In this document: positions 6,118 through 12,146 of the stretch, piece by piece
Layout: every line of letters begins with the position of its first letter
How positions within the stretch are numbered: position 1 is the first letter of the stretch
Assembly (NCBI GenBank): GCA_026986085.1
Contig: JALSPE010000045.1
Coordinates: forward strand, 1 to 15,162
From: Campylobacteraceae bacterium
GTDB lineage: Bacteria > Campylobacterota > Campylobacteria > Campylobacterales > Sulfurovaceae
Reading direction: 5' to 3'
Length of the DNA stretch: 15,162 bases
The notes under the pieces: generated by a model
What the model was told of the DNA's origin: nothing
The model's input: the letters and a program-made list of their open reading frames with translations, nothing else
Databases searched by the model: none
Translations under genes and position numbers: made by a program

Positions 6118-6152
6118 AAAGTTTTTAAAGTAAAATTTATTACTCTTATTAT

Positions 6153-6251
6153 CGGACCCTCGAATTTATTCGAGGCAATAGTAAAATTAACTTTTTAACC
6201 CAAATAGACGCGAATGAATTCGCGTGTCCGTATTGTTTTAAATTTGTTTTA
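6153..6251. repeat. Intergenic structured repeat, copy 2 core
   Basis: The core matches 1804-1903. It can fold into a three-way junction: P1 CGGAC (6153-6157) with GTCCG (6226-6230); P2 CCTCGAA (6158-6164) with TTCGAGG (6169-6175), loop TTTA; P3 ACGCGAA (6208-6214) with TTCGCGT (6219-6225), loop TGAA. P2 and P3 abut P1 directly. Relative to copy 1, the P2 pair G6162-C6171 replaces T1812-A1821 and C6158-G6175 replaces T1808-G1825, so pairing is kept while sequence changes. Confidence 0.65.
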
Positions 6252-6270
6252 CTACTTAGTGTGTGAATTT

Positions 6271-6312
6271 AACTTTTGTGCTTAAATTATTATTTTATGG
6301 TGTTAGTAAGCT
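6271..6312. repeat. Imperfect direct repeat, right unit
   Basis: This is the partner of 6073-6117. It is immediately preceded by TT, giving TTAACTTT (6269-6276), the same octamer that bounds structured repeat copy 1 on its left. That is consistent with this being the left end of a second, degenerate element running to 6401. Confidence 0.5.
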
Positions 6313-6436
6313 ATTATCTATATATACGACAACTTTTCATAAGATACCTCAATAGCACTGTTTACTTTAAAACATAAGTTAAAATTGGGTGTTAAAGTTA
6401 AGATAGTCTCTTAAAATTATAAAGTTAGGTAATAGT

Positions 6437-7258
6437 CTAATCCAAAGGGTGGGCTTTTAGATACTCTTGTAGTTTTTTAGAGTTTGTTAATTTTGTATAT
6501 ATTTGGGTTGTTGCCATTGAGCTGTGTCCTAAAAGTTCGCTAACATCGCTTACTCTTGCTCCTTGGTTTAGTAAGTCACTTGCAAAAGAGTGTCTTAGTT
6601 GGTGGGGTGTTGCTTTTACTCCTATTTTGGCAAACTCTTTTTTAATAATATATCTTATTTGAGAATCTTTTAGGGGTTTAGAGTCAATTTCAAAAAGGTA
6701 GAGTTTTGGCTGGTTATATTTAATATAGTATTTTAACTCTTGAGCTAAATTTTTAACTATTGGTATCTCTCTTGTTTTACTGCCTTTTCCTGTAACTCTT
6801 ATCCAATTATTGTTGATATCGTCTAGTTTTATAGCTGAGAGTTCACTTACCCTTAAACCCAAAGCATATAGCATCTGCACAATTAGAGAAGTTTGGGGGG
6901 TAGAGTTTTTAATTACTTTTAGTATATCGGCTTCTCTTAAAGGTTTTGGCAATGTTTTTGGCACTTTGATAGCTTGAGCACCTTTTAATTTTATTTTTAT
7001 AGCTTGATGGGTATTTAAATATTTAACAAATGAGCGAATAGCACTAACTCTTGCTGAAATAGCCCTTTTTTTATTTTTTGCCAAAAAGAGTCTAAGTGGC
7101 ATAATATTTAAAATGGTTATGTTATCTTTTTTCTCTATTTCATGATTTAAAAGCAGTTGTTCAAGAGCTATAGAGTAACTCTTGATAGTCTCTGGGCTGT
7201 AGCCTCTTATATCTTTGCAGTAATTTAAAAATGGCTCAAAGTAACTTTTTAAATCCAT
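6437..7258 (-). CDS. Tyrosine recombinase, XerC/XerD-like
   Basis: The protein has 273 residues. The N-terminal SAM-like DNA-binding domain is at about 1-95 and the catalytic domain at about 103-265. All catalytic residues are visible: Arg136 (LGLRVSEL), Lys158 (TGKGSKTRE), His219 and Arg222 (PHQLRHSFA), His245 (LLGHSSM) and nucleophile Tyr254 (QIYTKL). It cuts and rejoins DNA through a 3'-phosphotyrosine. It is shorter than the roughly 350-residue XerH of Helicobacter/Campylobacter, so I do not assign it as XerH; chromosome-dimer resolution is possible but unproven. Its ATG overlaps the miaB stop by one base (TAATG), so it is translationally coupled to a tRNA-modification gene rather than placed in a mobile island. 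I found no dif-like site I could support nearby. Confidence 0.88.
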   Translation of the reverse strand: MDLKSYFEPFLNYCKDIRGYSPETIKSYSIALEQLLLNHEIEKKDNITILNIMPLRLFLAKNKKRAISARVSAIRSFVKYLNTHQAIKIKLKGAQAIKVPKTLPKPLREADILKVIKNSTPQTSLIVQMLYALGLRVSELSAIKLDDINNNWIRVTGKGSKTREIPIVKNLAQELKYYIKYNQPKLYLFEIDSKPLKDSQIRYIIKKEFAKIGVKATPHQLRHSFASDLLNQGARVSDVSELLGHSSMATTQIYTKLTNSKKLQEYLKAHPLD

Positions 7259-8559
7259 TACTCTGTTACAACTCCATGTAAGACTGTAATATTTGCAGAT
7301 TTTATATCTACAGGTAGTATCTTGCCTAGCAGCTCTTCGCTTCCTTCAACCATAACAAGACGCCCCTCGTCGCTTCTTCCTGCCACTTTTCCATCGCTTT
7401 TTAACTCTTCGAATAGAACTTCTACTCTAGTTCCAACTTGGGCATCCATTATCTCTTTTTGTATCTCTTTGTGTCTTGCTTGTAGTTTTTGTAGCCTCTT
7501 TGAAGCAACATCACTTTCTACTTGATTTTCAAAATGTTGAGCCTCTGTGTGTGGTCTAGGTGAGTATTTAAAGGAGAATAGTGCATCAAATTTAACCTTT
7601 TCTAGCACATCTAAAGTTTCATTAAAATCCTCTTGGCTCTCTCCTGGAAAGCCAACTATTATATCTGTAGAGATTGCAACATTTGGTGTAAGCTCTCTTA
7701 TCTTGGCACATCGATTTAAAAACCACTCTTTAGTGTAGCCCCTTTTCATACTTTTAAGCAGGTTAGTTGAACCACTTTGCAAAGGAACATGGATTTGTTT
7801 GCAAATTTTTGGATTTTTAGCAAACTCTTCTAAAAATTCATCATCCATATGTAGTGGATGTGGAGAGCTAAATCTAATTCTCTCTAACCCATCAACTTGG
7901 CTTACCTCTCTTAGAAGCTGGGTAAAATTTTTAGCTCCTGAAGTATTGTTGCTAAATCTTCTTCCGTAATTATTTACATTTTGCCCAAGTAAAGTAATCT
8001 CTTTTGCCCCCGAATCAACTGCTTTTTGAACCTCTTTAATAATTAAATTGCTAGGGATTGATATCTCTTCTCCTCTTGTAACTGGAACAATGCAAAATGT
8101 GCAGGATTTATCGCATCCAATAGAGATATTAACCATAGCTTTATATGGATTGCTTCTATATTCGCCAAACATATATGTGCTTTCATCGTAATTTGTATCT
8201 ATCTCTACCGCGCCTTTTTTGTTTACAACTTCTGTAATTTTAGATACATTTCTAGCCCCAATTACAAAATCTACAACAGGTGCTCTTTTTATAATCTCTT
8301 TACCTAGGTGACTAGCAGTGCATCCTGCAACACCTATTTTTGCACCCTCTTTTTTAACTTTTTTAAATTGACCAATCTCTGAGAATAGCTTAGATACTGG
8401 CTTTTCTCTAACTGAGCAGGTGTTTATTATAATTAAATCGGCATCTTCTACATTTTGTGTTAGCTCATAACTCTCTTTTTTATTTAGCTCGGCAATCATA
8501 TGTTCGCTATCTCGAACATTCATTGCACACCCTAGAGTCTCTATAAAAAGTTTTTTCAT
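7258..8559 (-). CDS. miaB: tRNA-2-methylthio-N6-dimethylallyladenosine synthase
   Basis: The protein has 433 residues, the usual length. This radical-SAM methylthiotransferase adds the 2-methylthio group to i6A37 of tRNAs reading UNN codons. The N-terminal MTTase domain binds the auxiliary iron-sulfur cluster through Cys11 (TLGCAMN), Cys48 (NTCSVRE) and Cys80 (AGCTAS). The radical-SAM cluster motif is GCDKSCTFC (Cys149, Cys153, Cys156). A C-terminal TRAM domain spans about 370-430 (GTRVEVLFEE...GRSDEGRLVMVEG). The sequence features favour MiaB over its paralogue RimO (TLGCAMN, NTCSVREK). It starts 2 bp after the HP0268-family gene and overlaps the recombinase start, forming a three-gene operon. 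Confidence 0.96.
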   Translation of the reverse strand: MKKLFIETLGCAMNVRDSEHMIAELNKKESYELTQNVEDADLIIINTCSVREKPVSKLFSEIGQFKKVKKEGAKIGVAGCTASHLGKEIIKRAPVVDFVIGARNVSKITEVVNKKGAVEIDTNYDESTYMFGEYRSNPYKAMVNISIGCDKSCTFCIVPVTRGEEISIPSNLIIKEVQKAVDSGAKEITLLGQNVNNYGRRFSNNTSGAKNFTQLLREVSQVDGLERIRFSSPHPLHMDDEFLEEFAKNPKICKQIHVPLQSGSTNLLKSMKRGYTKEWFLNRCAKIRELTPNVAISTDIIVGFPGESQEDFNETLDVLEKVKFDALFSFKYSPRPHTEAQHFENQVESDVASKRLQKLQARHKEIQKEIMDAQVGTRVEVLFEELKSDGKVAGRSDEGRLVMVEGSEELLGKILPVDIKSANITVLHGVVTE

Positions 8560-8561
8560 TG

Positions 8562-8798
8562 TTATAGTATATGTAACTCGTAGATGTAGTCTAAATCTCC
8601 AAGAGCATATTTTGCTTCTCTTAGAATAACAGTATAACCCTTCTCTTCAAAATACTCTTTTAATGCTAATAGCTCTTTATGCTCGTTTTCTCTATCGAAG
8701 TAGTAAAATTGCTCTTTATCAAGGTTTGACTCTATCTGCTCAAGAGTAATCTTTTTTGGTTTGGCTGTTGCTGATGTTTTTGCTAATTTTAGCTCCAT
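8562..8798 (-). CDS. HP0268-family small protein (putative nuclease)
   Basis: The protein has 78 residues. It matches what I recall of H. pylori HP0268 across its whole length: start MELKLAK, centre FYYFDRENEHKELLALKEYFEEKGYT, end DYIYELHIL. HP0268 lies next to the miaB orthologue in H. pylori, and that linkage is kept here. HP0268 has been described as a small alpha/beta protein with metal-dependent nicking and RNase activity; whether this homologue has it is inference. The start has AAGGA eight bases upstream and a TATAAT box near 8830. It is the first gene of the operon with miaB and the recombinase. Confidence 0.85.
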   Translation of the reverse strand: MELKLAKTSATAKPKKITLEQIESNLDKEQFYYFDRENEHKELLALKEYFEEKGYTVILREAKYALGDLDYIYELHIL

Positions 8799-8824
8799 GG
8801 TTTTCCTTTTATAACTTTTTTGGC

Positions 8825-8830
8825 ATTATA
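8825..8830 (-). promoter_or_regulatory. Promoter -10 of the HP0268-miaB-recombinase operon
   Basis: On the minus strand TTTTGATATAATGCC contains TATAAT, ending about 26 bases upstream of the ATG at 8798. Initiation near 8818 would give a leader of about 20 bases including AAAAGGAAA. Confidence 0.65.
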
Positions 8831-8852
8831 TCAAAAAATAAGTTTATTTAGC

Positions 8853-8858
8853 TATAAT
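8853..8858 (+). promoter_or_regulatory. Promoter -10 upstream of nusA
   Basis: TTTAGCTATAATTATAG contains TATAAT. The box sits within a 12-bp palindrome (CTATAATTATAG), so it could be read on either strand. Predicted initiation near 8865 gives a nusA leader of about 90 bases. Confidence 0.6.
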
Positions 8859-8894
8859 TATAGAGTTCTATACTACTTTAAATTTAAAAGAGAA

Positions 8895-8941
8895 ACAATC
8901 CCCCAGTTAAAACTTAGTGTTAAATATATTTTGGCGATTGT
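8895..8941 (+). promoter_or_regulatory. Possible leader hairpin just before the nusA ribosome-binding site
   Basis: ACAATC (8895-8900) pairs with GATTGT (8936-8941), extended by CC/GG after one mismatch. An inner weak hairpin is possible from TTAAAAC and GTGTTAA. The closing stem ends directly before AGAGAGG (8942-8948), so folding could affect nusA translation. Thermodynamic stability is not computed, and the inner part is A+T-rich. Confidence 0.3.
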
Positions 8942-8955
8942 AGAGAGGAATTTTT

Positions 8956-10089
8956 ATGGAAAAAGTTAATTCTATTATTGAGGCGATTGCCCAAGATAAA
9001 GGAATACCAACAAAAGCTGCAAGAGAGGCATTTAAAGTTGCTCTTATTAAAACTGCCCAAAGATTAGAGGGGCAAGATTGTAAATTTGAGATAGCAGATG
9101 ATGAGGCTAATGATAAGATAGAGATATACAGAGTCTTAACTGTTACTCATGATGATGATATAAATTTAGATGACTATCCAAATATCTATATAGATGTTGA
9201 AGATGCTAAAGAGTATGGAGATGTTGAGGTAGGTGATGAGATAAGATTAGAGTTTGATTTAGAGGAGTATGGAGCAACTGGTGCATCTAACCTCTATAGA
9301 GAGCTTGAGTATCATCTTCAACGCTCAGTTGAGCAAGATTTGTTTGAAGGTTATAAGAATAAAGTTGGAGATACAATAACAGGTATTGTTACACGAGTTG
9401 ATGAGGATGACAATACATATGTTGAGATTGGCGAATTAAGAGGAATTTTAACTCAGAGAAACAGAATTAAAGGTGAAAAGTTTAAAGTGGGCGATCACTT
9501 GAGCGCACTACTTAAATTTGTTAAGGTTGAGCCAAAAATAGGAATGTTTTTAGAACTTACAAGAACAGCACCTAAATTTTTGGAAGAGCTTATGAAAAGA
9601 GAGGTTCCAGAGATAGAAGATGGATATGTAGAGATAGTATCTAGTGCTAGAATTCCAGGAGAGAGAGCAAAGGTTGCCCTAACTACAGATAGGGCAAATA
9701 TTGACCCAGTAGGTGCAGCTGTTGGGTCAAGTGGCGTTAGAATTAATGCAGTAAGCAAAGAGTTGAATGGAGAGAATATCGATTGCATAGAGTATTCACC
9801 AGTTCCAGAAGTATATATATCTCGTGCACTCTCTCCAGCTGTTGTTAAGAGTGTTAGAGTTATTAGCAATAAAGAGGGAGAGAAGAGGGCAATTGTAGAT
9901 GTTACAAGTGACCAAAAAGCAAAAGCTATAGGTAAGAGCGGTATTAATATTCGCTTAGCATCTATGCTTACAAAATTTGCTATTGAGTTAAATGATATCG
10001 AAGGAACTACACTATCTGGAGATACAACCAAAGAAGAGGGCTTAACAAAAACAAGCGATACTACAGCATTAGAGGACTTATTTAAGTAA
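8956..10089 (+). CDS. nusA: Transcription termination/antitermination factor NusA
   Basis: The protein has 377 residues, typical of the short NusA of this phylum, which lacks the C-terminal acidic repeats of E. coli. The N-terminal RNA-polymerase-binding domain is at about 1-130. An S1 domain lies at about 135-200 (GDTITGIVTRVDEDDNTYVEIG). Two KH domains carry GSSG (257-260) and GKSG (326-329). NusA controls pausing, Rho-dependent and intrinsic termination, and coupling. The start has GAGAGGA eight bases upstream. Downstream, 39 bases separate it from tRNA-Arg. The usual rimP-nusA-infB gene cluster is absent: the upstream gene is divergent HP0268. Confidence 0.97.
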   Translation: MEKVNSIIEAIAQDKGIPTKAAREAFKVALIKTAQRLEGQDCKFEIADDEANDKIEIYRVLTVTHDDDINLDDYPNIYIDVEDAKEYGDVEVGDEIRLEFDLEEYGATGASNLYRELEYHLQRSVEQDLFEGYKNKVGDTITGIVTRVDEDDNTYVEIGELRGILTQRNRIKGEKFKVGDHLSALLKFVKVEPKIGMFLELTRTAPKFLEELMKREVPEIEDGYVEIVSSARIPGERAKVALTTDRANIDPVGAAVGSSGVRINAVSKELNGENIDCIEYSPVPEVYISRALSPAVVKSVRVISNKEGEKRAIVDVTSDQKAKAIGKSGINIRLASMLTKFAIELNDIEGTTLSGDTTKEEGLTKTSDTTALEDLFK

Positions 10090-10105
10090 CCTCTAAGCAC
10101 TTTTT
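10071..10105 (+). terminator. Weak candidate terminator at the nusA end
   Basis: AGAGG (10071-10075) pairs with CCTCT (10090-10094), and CTTA with TAAG inside, with a bulge that contains the nusA stop codon. TTTTT follows at 10101-10105 after a 6-base gap. The gap and the bulges make it a poor intrinsic terminator, so read-through into the tRNA is plausible. Confidence 0.25.
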
Positions 10106-10128
10106 ATATACTATTCCACCTCAAATAA

Positions 10129-10205
10129 GCACTCTTAGCTCAGCTGGATAGAGCATCTGATTGCGGTTCAGAAGGTCACAGGTTCGAATCCTGTAGAGTG
10201 TACCA
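10129..10205 (+). tRNA. tRNA-Arg, anticodon GCG, CCA encoded
   Basis: The gene is 77 bases. The acceptor stem is GCACTCT with AGAGTGT (first pair a G-U wobble), with discriminator A and encoded CCA at 10203-10205. The D-arm has AGCTCAGCTGGATAGAGC with A20-type placement as in arginine tRNAs. The anticodon stem is TCTGA/TCAGA with loop TTGCGGT, giving anticodon GCG at 10163-10165 (reads CGC, and CGU by wobble). The T-arm is ACAGG-TTCGAAT-CCTGT. C35 fits arginine identity. Most bacteria use ACG, edited to inosine, for this box. Confidence 0.95.
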
Positions 10206-10287
10206 CTTATGCTTTTCATAATAAAATCCTACTTTTTAAGCTAGATAATTGTAAAATTAAATTAATTAAACTATAAGGCTTTATTAA

Positions 10288-10881
10288 ATGAATATTTTAG
10301 TTGTTAGTTACTCATCTACAGTTGCAGAACTCTTAAAACTTGTATTTAAAGGTGGCAAAATAGAGAGTGAAAATATAAGAAATAGCGATAGTGCTAAATA
10401 TGATAGCTATGATGTTATTTTTATTGATGATTCGGTTCCAAATTTACAAGAAGAAATTGAGGTTATCAAAGATAACTTTAGTTATAAAAAAATTATACTC
10501 TTAGGTAGTAGTAAAAGTAGTGAAAATTTAGTAGATATTGTAGTAAAAAAGCCATTTTTACCAAAAGATATAGATAGTGTTTTAAAAAGCATAGAAGATG
10601 AGTTATCTAGTAAAAGTGAAAGTGCTGTTTTGAATATTGAAGAGATAGAGAAGATAAAAGCACTTATGAATTTAGATAGTGAAACCCAAGAGGAAGAGGA
10701 AGAAGATTATATCGATTTGATAGATAGAATAAATAGAAGAGAGAGCTTAAAGATAAAAGGAAAAGAGGCTAGGGAGTTTTTGTATGATTGTAGGGGTTTA
10801 ACAAAAAAAGAGTTAAAAAAACTTCTTAAAAGTGCAAAGGTAACAATAAAGATAGAGTTTAAAAGAGATAGGTATGAGTAG
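10288..10881 (+). CDS. Atypical receiver-like protein of unknown function
   Basis: The protein has 197 residues. Residues 1-100 resemble a response-regulator receiver: strand ILVV, then DVIFIDDSVP with a possible phospho-acceptor Asp47, IILLGSSKSS at the switch strand, and VVKKPFLPKDI with the KP pair at 88-89. The acidic pair normally after the first strand (DD in ILVVDDS) is replaced by SYS, so metal binding and phosphorylation may be lost. The C-terminal half has no DNA-binding domain I recognise: an acidic stretch near 137-143, then a basic helical tail ending KIEFKRDRYE. Its end overlaps gmk by 8 bp, implying coupled expression. AAGG lies about ten bases before the start, and TAAAAT at 10252-10257 is a possible -10. 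Function is not known to me. Confidence 0.7.
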   Translation: MNILVVSYSSTVAELLKLVFKGGKIESENIRNSDSAKYDSYDVIFIDDSVPNLQEEIEVIKDNFSYKKIILLGSSKSSENLVDIVVKKPFLPKDIDSVLKSIEDELSSKSESAVLNIEEIEKIKALMNLDSETQEEEEEDYIDLIDRINRRESLKIKGKEAREFLYDCRGLTKKELKKLLKSAKVTIKIEFKRDRYE

Positions 10882-11482
10882 TGCTATTTTAGTTCTATCA
10901 GGACCTAGTGGAGCTGGAAAAAGCACAATAATAGAGGCAGCATCAAGTGAAATTGGAGATTACTACTTCTCTGTATCTACGACTACAAGAGAGTCAAGAG
11001 ATGGAGAAGTAGATGGAGTTGATTACTACTTTGTAACAAAAGAGGAGTTTGAAGAGGGTATTAAAAGAGGTGATTTTCTAGAGTATGCCAAGGTTCATGA
11101 TAACTATTATGGAACATCTCTCAAGCCTGTAAAAGAGGCATTAAATAACGGAAAACTAGTAATTTTTGATATCGATATCCAAGGTCATAGATTAGTTAGA
11201 GAAGCTATGGGAGATATTGTAGTTAGCGTATTTATTACACCCCCATCTCTAAAGGAGTTGGAGCGTCGTTTAACTAGTAGAGCAACTGATGATATAGAGA
11301 TAATAAAAAGACGCATAGAGAATGCAAAAGATGAGATTAAAGCAATTGGTGAGTATGATTATGTGATAATAAATGACTCTATAGATTTAGCAAAAGAGAG
11401 GTTTGTCACAATAGCAAAAGCAGCAAGATTAAAATGGAGTAGGGAGGAGCTAGATATATTTATTAAAGAGTGGATAGATTAA
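10874..11482 (+). CDS. gmk: Guanylate kinase
   Basis: The protein has 202 residues, the usual size. It phosphorylates GMP to GDP with ATP, essential for nucleotide and (p)ppGpp metabolism. It shows the P-loop GPSGAGKST (10-18) and the GMP-binding STTTRESRDGEVDGVDYYFV segment. FLEYAKVHDNYYGT and the LID-region arginines (ERRLTSRATDDIEIIKRR) follow. It overlaps the receiver-like gene by 8 bp. Its stop TAA lies within TTAA at 11479-11482, which also supplies the stop of the convergent hydroxylase gene. Confidence 0.97.
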   Translation: MSSAILVLSGPSGAGKSTIIEAASSEIGDYYFSVSTTTRESRDGEVDGVDYYFVTKEEFEEGIKRGDFLEYAKVHDNYYGTSLKPVKEALNNGKLVIFDIDIQGHRLVREAMGDIVVSVFITPPSLKELERRLTSRATDDIEIIKRRIENAKDEIKAIGEYDYVIINDSIDLAKERFVTIAKAARLKWSREELDIFIKEWID

Positions 11483-12084
11483 GATTTAGATTTTATCTTT
11501 TTTAATTTATCTATACCTTTCAAGTCTGCTTCATTCCATTGGTAGTATGTTCCAAAAATTCTATCCCAAATATCGGTTGTGATACCCATGTTTTTATCTT
11601 GATGTTTATGGTGAACAAAGTGAAACTCTTGCATATATCTCCAATATGGACTTAAAAACTCTCTTCTGTGCATTATGTGGTGCATAATTCCGTAATTAAA
11701 GTATCCCATTGTAATACCACCAACTAGTGCATATGCAGATGATTTATCCATAAATAGTTGAAGTATAAAAAATAATAGAAATGCAATTACAAATGACATA
11801 AAAAATGGCATTGCATCAAAAGAGAATGGGTTTTGATGGTGGTGTTTATGCCCCTCTATAAAAACTTTTGCAATATGATTTTTATGAAATAACCAAGCAT
11901 GAACAGCATACTCTAAAAATGTAAAAAATATAACTCCAACTATAAATAGAGCAAGCATTGGAGCTATAGAAGTAGAGTTTTTTAGTGCAAGTGTCAGAAA
12001 TAACATAGCTACTAATAGGTCACTTAATATGCTTAGGTAGTAGTTCTCTTTACTAGCTGTAACTTTTAATATTAACTCTTTCAT
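11479..12084 (-). CDS. Fatty acid hydroxylase/sterol desaturase family membrane protein
   Basis: With the start at 12084 the protein has 201 residues; GAGGAG six bases upstream favours this over the in-frame ATG at 12117. Hydrophobic segments at about 17-34, 40-58 and 94-112 and around 117-135 indicate a membrane enzyme. The di-iron histidine clusters of the superfamily are present: H62-x4-H67, H79-x-H81-H82-H83, HHxxH at 135-139 and H155-x2-HH at 158-159. Members hydroxylate or desaturate lipids such as fatty acids, sterols or carotenoids using oxygen; the substrate here is unknown. Its stop shares TTAA with gmk. It is preceded 63 bases away by the RqcH-type gene's end, so it may be transcribed with it or from its own promoter. 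Confidence 0.85.
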   Translation of the reverse strand: MKELILKVTASKENYYLSILSDLLVAMLFLTLALKNSTSIAPMLALFIVGVIFFTFLEYAVHAWLFHKNHIAKVFIEGHKHHHQNPFSFDAMPFFMSFVIAFLLFFILQLFMDKSSAYALVGGITMGYFNYGIMHHIMHRREFLSPYWRYMQEFHFVHHKHQDKNMGITTDIWDRIFGTYYQWNEADLKGIDKLKKIKSKS

Positions 12085-12146
12085 TAAATCTCCTCGTATT
12101 AACCAAATGTTGGTCATTAATTAAAATGATATCATATATAAGCTGT

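Larger units (their letters stand above)
6057..6436. other. 380-bp non-coding region between convergent genes, repeat-rich
   Basis: No convincing gene is seen on either strand. It holds a 45-bp imperfect direct repeat (6073-6117 and 6271-6312), structured repeat copy 2 between them, and then 6313-6436. The last part contains the inverted sequence TTTACTTTAAAAC (6360-6372), which partly mirrors TTTTTAAAGTAAA (6122-6134), and a right end AAAATTGGG...AAAGTTAAG (6381-6402) shared with copy 1. No clear T-tailed terminator is seen for either flanking gene. Confidence 0.6.

Noticed and set aside
6153..6251. CRISPR-like or riboswitch interpretation of the hairpin repeat
   Set aside because: There are only two dispersed copies with no spacer periodicity, and they lie after genes rather than in leaders; no known aptamer pattern is recognised.
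6313..6436. A dif-type recombination site next to the tyrosine recombinase
   Set aside because: No pair of inverted binding half-sites with a 6-8 base centre could be convincingly aligned; A+T richness makes weak matches meaningless.
9495..10100. Long open frame (201 codons) antisense to nusA
   Set aside because: It mirrors the nusA codon pattern, is serine/leucine-rich with no motif, and lies wholly within a clearly conserved gene.
12085..12117. N-terminal extension of the hydroxylase-family protein from the ATG at 12117
   Set aside because: GAGGAG sits ideally before the ATG at 12084, and the extra 11 residues would encode that ribosome-binding site.
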